A DNA stretch of 64,000 bases from an uncultured Bacteroidales bacterium (GCA_949298955.1 CASFYQ010000002.1:62001-126000); one strand, 5' to 3'. Positions 25,569-35,279 are shown, counted from the stretch's first letter. Notes: a model not told the origin generated them from the sequence alone. Made by a program: numbers and translations.

Positions 25569-26765
25569 TTACAGCTCGATGTCGCCATTGATAACCTCGT
25601 GCCAGGGCAACCCTTGCTTGTTGAGTTGCTCCATGAAGGGATCGGGATCGAACTCCTCGACGTTGTAGACACCCGGCTTTTTCCATTTGCCGGTGAGGAA
25701 CATCATGGCACCAATCATGGCGGGCACACCCGTGGTATAGCTTACACCCTGCGCACCGGTTTCGAGATAGGCGGCGTGATGGCTGCAATTATTGTAGACG
25801 TAGTAGGTCAACTCCTTGCCCTCCTTGTCGATACCGCGGATACGGCAACCAATCGAGGTTTCGCCGGTGTAGTTCTTGCCCAAATCGCCGGGATTGGGCA
25901 ACACGGCTTTGAGGAACTGAATGGGCACAATTTCCACGCCATTGTACATGATGGGGTCGATGCGCGCCATACCGATGTTTTGGATTACCCGCAGGTGAGT
26001 GAGATACTCTTGCCCGAAGGTCATCCAGAAACGGGCCCGCTTGATGGTGGGATAGTTTTTCACCAACGACTCCAACTCCTCGTGATAGATGAGGTACGAC
26101 TCCTTGGGACCGATGTTGGGATAGGTGAGCGGACGGTGTATTTCGTGCGGCTCGGTCTCGATCCATTGACCGTTCTCGTAGTATTTGCCTTTTTGGGTCA
26201 CCTCGCGGATATTGATTTCGGGGTTGAAATTGGTGGCGAATGCCATGCCGTGGTTACCGGCGTTGCAGTCGACGATGTCGAGGTAGTGTATCTCCTTGAA
26301 ATAGTGCTTGGCGGCATAGGCGGTATAGACGCCGCTCACGCCCGGGTCGAACCCGCAACCGAGGATAGCCGTGAGGCCGGCCTGCTCAAAACGTTCGCGA
26401 TAGGCCCATTGCCACTTGTATTCATACTTGGCCTCGTCGAGCGGCTCGTAGTTGGCCGTGTCGAGATAGTTGACACCGCAGTGCAGACAGGCGTCCATAA
26501 TGGTGAGGTCTTGATAAGGAAGAGCCACGTTGATGACAATATCGGGCTTGTGTTTTTTGAACAAAGCCACCAAGTCTTCCACCTTGTCGGCATCGACCCG
26601 GTCGGTCACGATGCGGTTTCCGCCTATGGCCTCGGCAATGGCATCGCATTTCGATTGCGTGCGGCTGGCCAAAACGATTTCGGTAAATACGTCGGGGTTC
26701 TGCGCCACCTTGTGCGCTACCACCGTTCCTACGCCACCGGCGCCGATAATAAGAACTTTTCCCAT
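25569..26765 (-). CDS. Saccharopine dehydrogenase-family protein, probable carboxynorspermidine dehydrogenase
   Basis: From ATG 26765 the product has 398 residues. The N-terminal Rossmann motif is GAGGVG (8-13), followed by VVAHKVAQN; the CGFDPGVSGVYTAYA segment and GNHGMAF loop are typical of carboxynorspermidine synthases (LYS9-like), which join aspartate semialdehyde to a diamine in the bacterial spermidine pathway. The partner decarboxylase (nspC) is not in this window. Lysine-pathway saccharopine dehydrogenase is the alternative, less likely in Bacteroidales. Further in-frame codons upstream lie in pdxA and are rejected. It follows pdxA by 22 bp. Confidence 0.82.
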   Translation of the reverse strand: MGKVLIIGAGGVGTVVAHKVAQNPDVFTEIVLASRTQSKCDAIAEAIGGNRIVTDRVDADKVEDLVALFKKHKPDIVINVALPYQDLTIMDACLHCGVNYLDTANYEPLDEAKYEYKWQWAYRERFEQAGLTAILGCGFDPGVSGVYTAYAAKHYFKEIHYLDIVDCNAGNHGMAFATNFNPEINIREVTQKGKYYENGQWIETEPHEIHRPLTYPNIGPKESYLIYHEELESLVKNYPTIKRARFWMTFGQEYLTHLRVIQNIGMARIDPIMYNGVEIVPIQFLKAVLPNPGDLGKNYTGETSIGCRIRGIDKEGKELTYYVYNNCSHHAAYLETGAQGVSYTTGVPAMIGAMMFLTGKWKKPGVYNVEEFDPDPFMEQLNKQGLPWHEVINGDIEL

Positions 26766-26787
26766 GTTATAATATATTGTTTTTGTG

Positions 26788-27888
26788 TTATTCGTCTTTG
26801 TCGGTATCGGCCGTGAGGTCGAGCACCTCTTTGTCGCCGCTCTTGTCGAAATACTGTTTGCGCAACGGCGATGCCGTAATCTCCTTGTGGAACCGGCGGT
26901 TGCGATAAACGTCGAGTGCCAGATAAAGGGCATGACGGAACGACTGCTCGTCGGCCTTGTTCTGCCCGGCAATGTCGTAGGCCGTACCGTGGTCGGGCGA
27001 GGTGCGTATCACCGGCAACCCGGCGGTAAAGTTCACACCGTCCTCCATGGCCAGAGCCTTGAAAGGTGCCAGCCCCTGGTCGTGATACATGGCCAGTACG
27101 CCGTCGAACTGGCGGAAATGACCGGTACCGAAGAAGCCATCGGCCGGATAGGGGCCGAAACAGAACATACCCTTGTCGTTGGCAGCCTGGATAGCCGGTT
27201 TGATAATGTCGTTCTCCTCATTCCCCAGCAGTCCGTCGTCGCCGGCATGAGGGTTGAGCGACAAGACGGCGATGCGGGGTTTGGTCACGCAGAAATCTTG
27301 TTTGAGCGATTGCTCGAATATACGCAATTTCTCGAGAATGGCCTCGCGGGTAATGGCTGCGGGAACCTTCGACAACGGCAGGTGTCCCGAGACCAAAGCC
27401 ACGCGCAACGTGTCGTTGAGCAGAATCATGAGCGATTTCTTGCCTAACCCCAAGCGTTTTTCCAAATACTCGGTGTGACCGGGGAAATCGAACTTGTCGG
27501 ACTGTATGGCATGCTTGTTGATAGGAGCCGTCACCAGCACATCGATTGTGCCGGCCTCGATATCGGCAGCAGCCCGCTCGAGCGCGGCATAAGCAGCCTC
27601 GCCACCCACGACGGTAGCCTTGCCTATCTCGACTTTCACCTCGTCGTCGACACAAGTAATGAGGTTCACCTTGTTGTCATCGGCCATCGATGCATCGGCA
27701 ATGATATTGAAATTGACAGCCGGCATATCGAGAGCCTTACGGTGATAAGCAGCCACCTTGGCCGAACCGTAGACTACCGGTGTGCATATCTCGAGCACAT
27801 GCGGGTCGGATAATGTTTTAAGAATCACCTCATACCCTACCCCGTTAATATCTCCTTGGGTAATACCCACTTTTATTTTATATTCCAT
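26788..27888 (-). CDS. pdxA: 4-hydroxythreonine-4-phosphate dehydrogenase
   Basis: PdxA oxidises 4-phosphohydroxy-L-threonine in vitamin B6 synthesis. The 366-residue protein has the family start VGITQGDINGVGYEVI, the metal-binding histidines in GHTEYLEKR, LNPHAGDDG and MYHDQGLAPFK, and the C-terminal TSPDHGTAYDIAG. It precedes the dehydrogenase-like gene at 25569 on the same strand by 22 bp. Confidence 0.96.
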   Translation of the reverse strand: MEYKIKVGITQGDINGVGYEVILKTLSDPHVLEICTPVVYGSAKVAAYHRKALDMPAVNFNIIADASMADDNKVNLITCVDDEVKVEIGKATVVGGEAAYAALERAAADIEAGTIDVLVTAPINKHAIQSDKFDFPGHTEYLEKRLGLGKKSLMILLNDTLRVALVSGHLPLSKVPAAITREAILEKLRIFEQSLKQDFCVTKPRIAVLSLNPHAGDDGLLGNEENDIIKPAIQAANDKGMFCFGPYPADGFFGTGHFRQFDGVLAMYHDQGLAPFKALAMEDGVNFTAGLPVIRTSPDHGTAYDIAGQNKADEQSFRHALYLALDVYRNRRFHKEITASPLRKQYFDKSGDKEVLDLTADTDKDE

Positions 27889-28002
27889 AATCTCAATCTT
27901 TTAATTTTTTCCCTTTCGAGCCGGGGGAATTTCGGCCCACTAAGATAAGAAAAATCCGGCGATATACAATCTTGCCCCGCTCTACTTTTACACCCCCGGC
28001 AC

Positions 28003-29028
28003 TTATTTGCGCTCTTTCTCGGCTGTCGACAACATGCCGCAGGCGGCAAATATGTCCTCGCCTCGTGAAGCCCGTATGGTGGCTATGACGCCGTGACGGT
28101 TGAGCCGGTCGCGGAAGGCTTCCATCGACCGGGGCTCGGAACTTTTGAGCCCGACCCCGGGAATGGCGTGGAAACGAATGAGGTTGACCCGGCAATCGAG
28201 ACCTTTGAGCAGGCGGGCCAGCGCATCGGCATGAGCCAAATCGTCGTTGTAACCGCTGAAAAGGATATACTCGAACGACAGCCGGCGCTGATGCGAGAAA
28301 TCGTACCGGCGCAGCAACGCCAAAATATCGTTCATGTGGAAAGCCTTCTCGACTGGCATTATCTGCAAACGCTCCTCGGGAAAGGGCGAATGCAAACTCA
28401 CGGCCAGATGACAATGGCTCTCGTCGAGGAAACGCCGTATGCCGGTGAGGTGACCGATGGTCGAGACGGTGATGCGCTTGGGGCTCCAGGCAAATCCCCA
28501 CTCGGCCGTGAGAATCGTGAGGGCCTTCATTACTTCATCGAGGTTGTCGAAAGGTTCGCCCATGCCCATGAATACCAGATTGGTGAGTTTGTCGCTATGC
28601 TCTACCGAAAGAATCTGATTGATGATTTCGGCCGAGGTGAGGCTGCGCTTGAATCCTTGCTTGCCTGTCATGCAAAAACTGCAATTCATCTTGCAACCCA
28701 CCTGCGACGACACACACAGGGTAGCCCGGTCGCGATCGGGTATGTAGACGGTCTCGACAAAGTCGTCGTCGCCCACCCGGAAAAGGTACTTGACAGTACC
28801 GTCGACCGACCGCTGCGACTGCACGGGAAGCGACCTCCCCACATCATAACGCTGTGCGAGCTGCTCGCGGTGACGCAGCGAAATATCGGTCATCTCGGCA
28901 ATATCGCACACCCGCTTTTCGTAGAGCCATGCGGCCATCTGCCTGGTTGCAAAACGAGGCATGCCCGCCTCGGCAACCGTCGCCTGCAACTCTGCCCAAG
29001 TTTTTCCCAACAAATGTTCTTTTTCCAT
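28003..29028 (-). CDS. rlmN: 23S rRNA (adenine2503-C2)-methyltransferase RlmN
   Basis: A radical-SAM enzyme that methylates A2503 of 23S rRNA and A37 of some tRNAs. The iron-sulfur motif CKMNCSFC has Cys112, Cys116 and Cys119. The N-terminal helical domain (1-95) and the VFMGMGEPFDN and SLHSPFPEER segments are family hallmarks. The C-terminal FAACGML carries the methyl-carrying cysteine. The length (341) is standard. Confidence 0.97.
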   Translation of the reverse strand: MEKEHLLGKTWAELQATVAEAGMPRFATRQMAAWLYEKRVCDIAEMTDISLRHREQLAQRYDVGRSLPVQSQRSVDGTVKYLFRVGDDDFVETVYIPDRDRATLCVSSQVGCKMNCSFCMTGKQGFKRSLTSAEIINQILSVEHSDKLTNLVFMGMGEPFDNLDEVMKALTILTAEWGFAWSPKRITVSTIGHLTGIRRFLDESHCHLAVSLHSPFPEERLQIMPVEKAFHMNDILALLRRYDFSHQRRLSFEYILFSGYNDDLAHADALARLLKGLDCRVNLIRFHAIPGVGLKSSEPRSMEAFRDRLNRHGVIATIRASRGEDIFAACGMLSTAEKERK

Positions 29029-29052
29029 AAACCTCGGTTTCCTATGTATATG

Positions 29053-29097
29053 CAGAGTGCGTGTATCGAGCCGCCAGCTACGATATACGCACTCTGT
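29053..29097. terminator. Strong inverted repeat between rlmN and the PpiD-like gene
   Basis: A 16-bp near-perfect stem (CAGAGTGCGTGTATCG / CGATATACGCACTCTG, one mismatch) lies 25 bp after the stop of the gene at 29122. The T tract is weak, so it could be a terminator or a processing structure. Confidence 0.55.
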
Positions 29098-29121
29098 GTT
29101 ATTTCAAACGATTCGTCGCAA

Positions 29122-31218
29122 TTAGAAGAAGCGAATCATCGTATTCTTGATGTCGGCTTTGTCGCGAAGCACCTCCATCAGACGGCTGTTGATGAGGTAC
29201 GTGTAGTTCTGCTGGAACTTGCGGGTCTCGGTCGGGGCATCGAAAGGTTGCTCCGAAACCGTTTTGTCGGTAACCGAGAATACATACACACCCCGCACAC
29301 CTTTCACGGGACCCACGAGCTTACCGTTTTCGGCCGTGGGTGCCAAGGCGCTCAATACCGGCTCATATCCCACCCCGGCAATCGAGGGCGACGAGAACGA
29401 CACGAACTTGGCGCTGTCGACCTGAGCCTTCATAGCCTCGGCATAACCGGCCAGCGAATTGAGGTTCTTGCCTTTGAGGTCGCCGATAATCTGCTCGGCT
29501 TTCTTGTCGTTGCGCACCTGCATGGCCAGCATGTCTTTGACTTGGTCAAACGGAGCATAACCCTCTTTGGTCACATTTTCGAGAGCGGCCAAGACAAAGG
29601 TGTCGTCGAGCGTGAAGATTTCGGAGACATCGCCTTTATCGGCATTGAAAGCCCAACGAATAGCCTGACGGGCATCGTTGACACCGGGCAGCGAGTAATC
29701 CTCGGCGCTGCACTCATAACTGTTTACCGTGTAACCGGCCTCTTTGGCAGCGGCGGCAAATTTCTCGGCCGTGTGGTTCAAAGCACTGTATGCCGACAGT
29801 TGGTTATAGAGAGCGGTGTGTGTCTCGGTGCTGGGGGTCACGGCCAGCACATAAGCTGCCACCTTGGCTTTCTTCACGGGAGCGGTGCGCGACAAGATTT
29901 GCACAATGTGTTCGCCGCCCAGGCTCTCGGCCTTGAAATAGCCCTTGCCGGTTTCGTCGAATACTTTGGCAATGAAGGGACGGCCCACGCTTACGGCCAT
30001 GTTCTCGGTAAGCCAAATTTCGTCGTTTCCGTTGAATTTGGGCGAAAGCTCGGCAAAGCTGCCGCCATTGTTGAGCACATTGAGCACACTGTCGATTTGG
30101 GTCGAGCGAGGTTGGAACGAAAGCAGACGCACCTTAATCGAGTCGGGGGCGACTTTGGTACCCATGAGGCGGTACATCGTATACGTGTCGTTCTCAAATT
30201 CGAGAGCCGACGATTCGCCTACGGCAGCCGTCTGGGCAAATTTTTTCATTTTCTCGGGCATCGACGAGACAGCTACAAAACAATCGTCATACGACTCGTC
30301 GGAGTTGTTGGCCACAAAGGCAGCCACATCGTCGGTCGTAGCAAACACCGACTGGTTCATCTCCACTTTCTCTTTAGCCTTGGCATAGTCGGCCTCGCTG
30401 GGAACAATATCGACCGTGATGTATTTGATGGCACGACGCTCGGGCATCTTGTAAAATTCCTTCACCTTGTCATACTCGGCTTTAAGCTCGCTGTCGCTGA
30501 TAGCGATGGTCGAGTCGGCAATCGAGGTATAGGGTTGCAAAGCGTAGGCGATGTTGGCCGAGGTCTTGCTCTCTTCGAACGAGTTTTCGAGGTCGAGTTT
30601 GTTGGGCGTAATCGAACGGTTCAGCAGGTTGGCGAATTTCTGGATAGCGCGCTCCTGTTTCACTTGTTGTTCGAGACGAAGCCACATCTGACGCTGCGGC
30701 TCGATTTGGGCCAGCATTTCGGGCGTGTTATAGCCGTGAGCCTCGGGGTCGAGAATCACCTGCATGAAATTAATCAGCCCCTGACGGTCGAACTCGCCGG
30801 TTTGGGGATTGGTGAAATACTGACGTACCATGGGCGAGATATTTTCGCCGGTAAGCAAGTCGGCCAATTCTTCTTTGCTCACCACGATACCCAGCTCGTC
30901 GAGCTCCTCGTTGAGCAGTATTTCGTTGACCATCTGGTCATAAACCTCTTGATTGATGCGCGACACGTATCCATCGGGCAAAGTCATTCCACGCTGGCTG
31001 TACATTTGTTGCAGCTCATCGGTACGCACTTTCACACGCTCCTGAAATTCCTCGACTCCGATATTTGTCCCGTTCACGACGGCGACTTTGTTTTGATTCA
31101 TGGCGTAGAAGGTATGCCCCGAATTGAGGAAATCCCCTACGATAAAAGCGAGCAAGGCAACACCGATAATCACCACGAGCAAGCCTGCTTTACTTCTGAT
31201 TTTGTTTAACGTAGCCAT
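29122..31218 (-). CDS. PpiD/SurA-type peptidyl-prolyl isomerase, membrane-anchored chaperone
   Basis: A 698-residue periplasmic foldase. One N-terminal span (LLVVIIGVALLAFIVGDFL) anchors it; a SurA_N-like helical region follows (VNGTNIGVEEFQERV onward), then rotamase-like segments in the middle (around VRLLSFQP and HIVQILSRTAPV) and a C-terminal helical part. Architecture and length match Bacteroidetes PpiD-like SurA_N_3 proteins, which help outer-membrane proteins fold after SecYEG. It lies 117 bp downstream of the CNNM gene on the same strand. Confidence 0.92.
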   Translation of the reverse strand: MATLNKIRSKAGLLVVIIGVALLAFIVGDFLNSGHTFYAMNQNKVAVVNGTNIGVEEFQERVKVRTDELQQMYSQRGMTLPDGYVSRINQEVYDQMVNEILLNEELDELGIVVSKEELADLLTGENISPMVRQYFTNPQTGEFDRQGLINFMQVILDPEAHGYNTPEMLAQIEPQRQMWLRLEQQVKQERAIQKFANLLNRSITPNKLDLENSFEESKTSANIAYALQPYTSIADSTIAISDSELKAEYDKVKEFYKMPERRAIKYITVDIVPSEADYAKAKEKVEMNQSVFATTDDVAAFVANNSDESYDDCFVAVSSMPEKMKKFAQTAAVGESSALEFENDTYTMYRLMGTKVAPDSIKVRLLSFQPRSTQIDSVLNVLNNGGSFAELSPKFNGNDEIWLTENMAVSVGRPFIAKVFDETGKGYFKAESLGGEHIVQILSRTAPVKKAKVAAYVLAVTPSTETHTALYNQLSAYSALNHTAEKFAAAAKEAGYTVNSYECSAEDYSLPGVNDARQAIRWAFNADKGDVSEIFTLDDTFVLAALENVTKEGYAPFDQVKDMLAMQVRNDKKAEQIIGDLKGKNLNSLAGYAEAMKAQVDSAKFVSFSSPSIAGVGYEPVLSALAPTAENGKLVGPVKGVRGVYVFSVTDKTVSEQPFDAPTETRKFQQNYTYLINSRLMEVLRDKADIKNTMIRFF

Positions 31219-31335
31219 TTGTTACTTTGTATGAATTTTAGTTTTATATTTTATTATTTTTTATCCTCTTTCACTAAGGGCACGAAGATACAAAAATTTG
31301 AATTTATCTCGGCACACAATACGCAAAAAAATATC

Positions 31336-32592
31336 TTATTCCCCTATTTTCATGCGCACAAGTTCTATTTTCGTAGCCTTGCGGCGCAAAATCGTAAACC
31401 GATAGTTTTTTATCTCTACCGTCTCGCCCTGGCGAGGCAGGGTTTGATAATGATAGAGAATGAAGCCGGCCACGGTCTGGTAGTCGTCCGATTCGGGGAT
31501 ACCGATTCCGAACTCCTCGTTGATGCGCCCGATTTCCATGCGCCCCGAGAACTCGTATTCGTCTTCGCCCACCCGACGGGCCACGAGATTCCGGGTGTCG
31601 TGCTCGTCCTCGATGTCGCCGAAGATTTCCTCGACCAGGTCTTCGAGCGTCACCAGCCCGGCCGTACCTCCAAACTCGTCGACTACGATGGCCAGGCTCT
31701 TCTTCTGCTGCATGAGGCTGCGCATCAACTTGTTGGCCAACATGCTCTCGGGAGCGAATACCGCCGGACGAATGCGCTTGCGCCAGTCGTTGTGCCGGAG
31801 AAACATCTCCGACGAGTGGATATAGCCCAGTATGTTGTCGATGTTCTCGCGATAGACCACGACCTTCGAGATGCCGGTATTCACAAAAGTGTCGAGCAGC
31901 TCCTCGTCGGTTACCTCGTCGATGTCGACCGCCACGAGTTCGGTGCGGGGTATCATGCAGTCGCGCAGGTGTATGTTGGAGAAATCGAGGGCATTCTGGA
32001 AAATCTTCATCTCGGGTTCTACCGGGTCCTCCGAGTTGCTCGCCTCGATGCTCTTCTGGATAAACGAATCAAGCTCGACCTTGCTCATCATCGTGTCGGT
32101 GCGAGGCTCGATTTTCACGCCGCCCAGCCGCATGACGGCTTTCGAGACTGCCGAGGTGAATTTCGAGATGGGATAGAGCACCACATAGACAAGCCACACG
32201 AGGGGTGCAAAGAAGCGCATCGTGGCATTAGGGTCGATGCGGAAGATGGTCTTGGGCATGAACTCGCCCACAAACAGAATGAGCAGCGTAGAGATGAGGG
32301 TCTGCATGAGCAGCACAAAACCCTCCTGCGCCCACACCAGCGCAATGACGGGCTCGAGCAGGGCGGCCATGCCCATACCGTAGATGACCAGCGCGATGTT
32401 GTTGCCCACCAGCATGGTCGAGATAAACTGCTCTTCGTTGCCGTAGAAAAGGCCCAGCATTTTCGAGAGCAACCCTTTTTGCTTCATATCGAGCTCGGCC
32501 CGCACCTTGTTCGACGACACGAAAGCGATTTCCATGCCCGAGAAAAAGGCCGAGAAAAGCAAGGCTATGACGATGATTACAATCCAATTCAT
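31336..32592 (-). CDS. CNNM/CorC (hemolysin family) membrane protein with CBS domains
   Basis: A 418-residue protein with an N-terminal DUF21/CNNM membrane domain of four spans (SAFFSGMEIAFVSSNKVR is the family signature), a CBS pair (about 200-325, with RDCMIPRTELVAVDI and IVVDEFGGTAGLVTLEDL), and a CorC_HlyC domain at the C-terminus. Such proteins act in Mg2+/Co2+ efflux; in Bacteroidetes gliding species the relative is GldE. Its ATG overlaps the lptC stop by 4 bp. Confidence 0.93.
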   Translation of the reverse strand: MNWIVIIVIALLFSAFFSGMEIAFVSSNKVRAELDMKQKGLLSKMLGLFYGNEEQFISTMLVGNNIALVIYGMGMAALLEPVIALVWAQEGFVLLMQTLISTLLILFVGEFMPKTIFRIDPNATMRFFAPLVWLVYVVLYPISKFTSAVSKAVMRLGGVKIEPRTDTMMSKVELDSFIQKSIEASNSEDPVEPEMKIFQNALDFSNIHLRDCMIPRTELVAVDIDEVTDEELLDTFVNTGISKVVVYRENIDNILGYIHSSEMFLRHNDWRKRIRPAVFAPESMLANKLMRSLMQQKKSLAIVVDEFGGTAGLVTLEDLVEEIFGDIEDEHDTRNLVARRVGEDEYEFSGRMEIGRINEEFGIGIPESDDYQTVAGFILYHYQTLPRQGETVEIKNYRFTILRRKATKIELVRMKIGE

Positions 32593-33260
32593 GATTTTCT
32601 TCTTTGTTTGGCTCGCACGGCGGGCTCGCCGGGAGGCGGCACGCTGTCGACCGCAGCCGAATCGGCCGCCACGGTATCGCGCCTAATCGGGAATATGCCG
32701 CTGGTGCGGCGTATGCGATAACGGGTCATCTGCTCGTTCGAGGTGAAGCCATACCCTTCGATTACCTCGTCGGGGGTCTCGATGTGGATAAACGAGTCGG
32801 AATAGATTTCGCGCTTGCGCTGGTCCCAAAATATCTGCGAGGTGAGAAACACCTCCTCTTTGGTATTCTCGATGCGCACATTCTTGTCGAGGCGCCACAG
32901 CTGCCTGTTCTTGAAATAGGTAGCCGTATCGCCCTGAATAAGGGCCTCGGGGACAAATACCGAGTCGAATTTCTCGACATACAGCCCCTGCGGGAAAAAC
33001 CAATAAGGCTCCTGGGCATTCTCGTAGATGAGCCATTCGTCCGCCTCGATGCGATAGCGGGTTACCCCCGAGTCGGAGATAAGCGTCTTGACGCCGAGCG
33101 TGCGTAACGTGGGCACCTCGGCTACGTTGTCAAACCCCTCGACCACCTCGTTTTTCGAGCCCGAGCAGGCACTCCACAAGACGGGAAAGGCGACAAAGAG
33201 CACGACACCCCAACGCGAAACGCGCATAAACCTCCGGTCGGTATTTCCTTTTGTTGTCAT
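32589..33260 (-). CDS. lptC: LPS export ABC transporter periplasmic protein LptC
   Basis: From ATG 33260 the protein has 223 residues with a signal anchor and lipobox-like LWSAC. The OstA/LptC-like beta-jellyroll follows (SDSGVTRYRIEADEW, LTSQIFWDQRKREIYSD, then EVIEGYGFTSNEQMTRYRI). The C-terminus is a short Ala/Pro/Arg-rich tail. LptC links the inner-membrane LptBFG to LptA. The ATG at 33281 lies within the promoter -7 box, so 33260 is chosen. Confidence 0.9.
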   Translation of the reverse strand: MTTKGNTDRRFMRVSRWGVVLFVAFPVLWSACSGSKNEVVEGFDNVAEVPTLRTLGVKTLISDSGVTRYRIEADEWLIYENAQEPYWFFPQGLYVEKFDSVFVPEALIQGDTATYFKNRQLWRLDKNVRIENTKEEVFLTSQIFWDQRKREIYSDSFIHIETPDEVIEGYGFTSNEQMTRYRIRRTSGIFPIRRDTVAADSAAVDSVPPPGEPAVRAKQRRKS

Positions 33261-33278
33261 TCGGCTGAAACTATGATG

Positions 33279-33309
33279 CAAAATTATAAATAGTTGCAGG
33301 GCACTCCAA
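33279..33309 (-). promoter_or_regulatory. Promoter of lptC operon
   Basis: On the minus strand a TAATTTTG box (33279-33286) follows TTG (33307-33309) after 20 bp. It decides the lptC start at 33260. Confidence 0.55.
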
Positions 33310-33353
33310 ATATTCCCGCAAAAATTATGCCCGCCGGCAAGCGGCCGACCGGC

Positions 33354-33392
33354 AAAAAAAAGAGCCGCACCCGAATCCCGGTACGGCCCTTA
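33354..33392 (-). terminator. Terminator after the C10 protease gene
   Basis: Read on the minus strand, AAGGGCCGTACC and GGGTGCGGCTCTT form a stem followed by eight T residues, directly after the stop at 33414. Confidence 0.7.
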
Positions 33393-33413
33393 GGGTAACT
33401 ATGGTCAATTATT

Positions 33414-35072
33414 TCATTTCACGATAAAGGCTTTGTTCACCACGCCTTGGGTGGTCGAATATTGCAACATGTAGCTGCCCTTCGAGAGTCCCGACACGTC
33501 GATTGTGGTCACACTGCCGGCCACGTTGCCGCGCAGCAGCTGCATACCGGCCACGTTGTAGATGGCATACCGGCCTTCGGCCTCGGGAGTCTCCAGCGTG
33601 AGCACGTCGTCGGCAGGCACGGGATAGAGCTTCACATTCTCGGCCAGCACCTCGTCGATGCCCGAGGTGGTCAGTTGCAGGTCGAATTTCTTCTCGAACG
33701 AATTACCGCTCTCGGGGTGGATAGCCTTGATATACACGGTTTTGTGAACAGCCTTATCCTCTATCAATTTGGTCGTATAGAGCTTGCCGTCGCGCACCTC
33801 GTAGCTGGCCTCGGCAAAACCGCCGCCAAACTGCTGCTGACCTTTTGTTTCAAAGTTATAGGGGGTATCGGCTATATCGCTATATACCGTCACATCGGCT
33901 ACGGCCGTACCGGCAGGGGTACCGATTTTCACACGCGTCGTGCTCAGGCGAATGTCATACGGAGTCTCCGACAGAGGAGCCACGCCTACCACGGCCCGAT
34001 GGTTGTCGGGATAAGAGCCCTGCACACCGTCGCCCAGGTTATCGAGGGTATAGAAACCGTTGTTCATTCCGCCCCAGCCCCAGTTGATGTGATACTGGTT
34101 GAAGCCGTCCCAACCGTCGAGGTTGAAGCAGTGCCCTACGTTGTTGCCTTGGTTACCGGCATAGATTACGCAGCGGCCACGTCTCAACTCGTTTCGCAGC
34201 AATTCATGCCAGGCGTCATCGCCACCCTGATAACGGTCACGGCTATAACATACACAAGTCTCGGGGAAACCGTAATATTGCTTGAAATAGCCCGGGATAT
34301 TGTCGGTAATGGCACCCGAACCATCTGCACCATACTCCATGTCGATGAGCACACCGCAGTGGTAGAGCAAACGAGCCACCTCGGCATAGTTGTTGGCACC
34401 CGAGAGGATAGCGTCCCAATCATAATCGGCCTCTTCATCGAAATTCACACTCAAACGGCCTGCCAAAGTCGAATTATACGACTTTGTACCAGTTCCACGC
34501 AAAGGATAGCGCACCACCGAGAGGGCCTGACCCATAGCCACAGCCACGCAACCTACATAGGCACGGCCACCGGGACCACCGTCAACAGTCGGGCACAAAG
34601 AGTTATAAGGCACACCCTGATCCCAGGTAACCGAAACCAGTGCGTCGATGCGGTCTTCGGTAGCGCGAGTTGCCAACTCGCCGGCCCAACGGTAATGGCG
34701 TTGCAAGGCCGGGGTTTCACGGGCTATCTTTATTTGGTCGGTATACTCTTTCAACCAACCTGTTATCCATTCGGGCTGACCTTCCGACACATACCGGCTG
34801 TCGAAAGAGTAACCCAACAAGGGGTCTACCGTATCTTCGGCCGAAATCAATGCCCAGCCGCCTTTCTCAAAACGCACGATATAATACATGGGGGTGCCGT
34901 CTTGCGACACAGCCTCTACGGTGGCAGGGCCACCTTTGAACAACGTTCCGCCTCGTTGGTTCAACAACAGGGTTGCGGTCTCTACTGCGGTCTTCTCAGA
35001 CACTACGGCTGCAAAACTTTCTCCCAGAAACGAGAAGAGCAGCATCACAAAAGCTAATAATCTATATTTCAT
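33414..35072 (-). CDS. Secreted C10 (streptopain-like) cysteine protease with T9SS sorting domain
   Basis: From ATG 35072 the product has 552 residues: a signal peptide (1-21), a Spi-type inhibitory prodomain (about 25-110), a C10 peptidase domain (about 140-365) with Cys175 in YVGCVAVAMGQ, His314 in GHCFNLDG and the NWGWGG loop (330-335), a beta-rich linker, and a C-terminal type A sorting domain (about 475-552; LYPVPADD, GRYAIYNVAG, LSKGSYMLQY, ending KAFIVK). It would be secreted through the type IX system and held on the surface or released. An upstream in-frame extension lies before the promoter and is rejected. It sits downstream of a SusCD locus but behind a terminator and with its own promoter. 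Confidence 0.94.
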   Translation of the reverse strand: MKYRLLAFVMLLFSFLGESFAAVVSEKTAVETATLLLNQRGGTLFKGGPATVEAVSQDGTPMYYIVRFEKGGWALISAEDTVDPLLGYSFDSRYVSEGQPEWITGWLKEYTDQIKIARETPALQRHYRWAGELATRATEDRIDALVSVTWDQGVPYNSLCPTVDGGPGGRAYVGCVAVAMGQALSVVRYPLRGTGTKSYNSTLAGRLSVNFDEEADYDWDAILSGANNYAEVARLLYHCGVLIDMEYGADGSGAITDNIPGYFKQYYGFPETCVCYSRDRYQGGDDAWHELLRNELRRGRCVIYAGNQGNNVGHCFNLDGWDGFNQYHINWGWGGMNNGFYTLDNLGDGVQGSYPDNHRAVVGVAPLSETPYDIRLSTTRVKIGTPAGTAVADVTVYSDIADTPYNFETKGQQQFGGGFAEASYEVRDGKLYTTKLIEDKAVHKTVYIKAIHPESGNSFEKKFDLQLTTSGIDEVLAENVKLYPVPADDVLTLETPEAEGRYAIYNVAGMQLLRGNVAGSVTTIDVSGLSKGSYMLQYSTTQGVVNKAFIVK

Positions 35073-35119
35073 AATCGGTTTTTGGTTTCGTTTTACAGAT
35101 ACACTTGTACAACGGCTGA

Positions 35120-35150
35120 CAAAAATAGACATTTTCCCCGAAATCTGCAA
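35120..35150 (-). promoter_or_regulatory. Promoter of the C10 protease gene
   Basis: On the minus strand TATTTTTG (35120-35127) follows TTG (35148-35150) after 20 bp, about 48 bp before the start codon. The terminator at 35226-35262 lies just upstream, so the gene appears to be its own transcription unit. Confidence 0.55.
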
Positions 35151-35225
35151 CACTTTAACAATTTCTATGTTTTTAAACATACAAAAAGAAAGAATACACC
35201 GGTATCTTAGCAACCAGGCAACAAA

Positions 35226-35262
35226 AAAAATAGCCGATTCCCCAAAAGAACCGGCTATTTTT
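35226..35262 (-). terminator. Terminator of the SusCD-lipoprotein operon
   Basis: AAAAATAGCCGATTC and GAACCGGCTATTTTT form a 15-base stem with one mismatch and a 7-base loop, A-rich on one side and T-rich on the other. It lies 18 bp after the last lipoprotein stop. Confidence 0.8.
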
Positions 35263-35279
35263 ACCATTAGGTGGGATTA

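Noticed and set aside
28093-31209. A 1038-codon open frame antisense to rlmN and the PpiD-like gene
   Set aside because: Its product is His/Gly/Val-rich with no domain, and the opposite strand carries two well-supported genes. Long antisense frames are common in this GC-rich codon usage.
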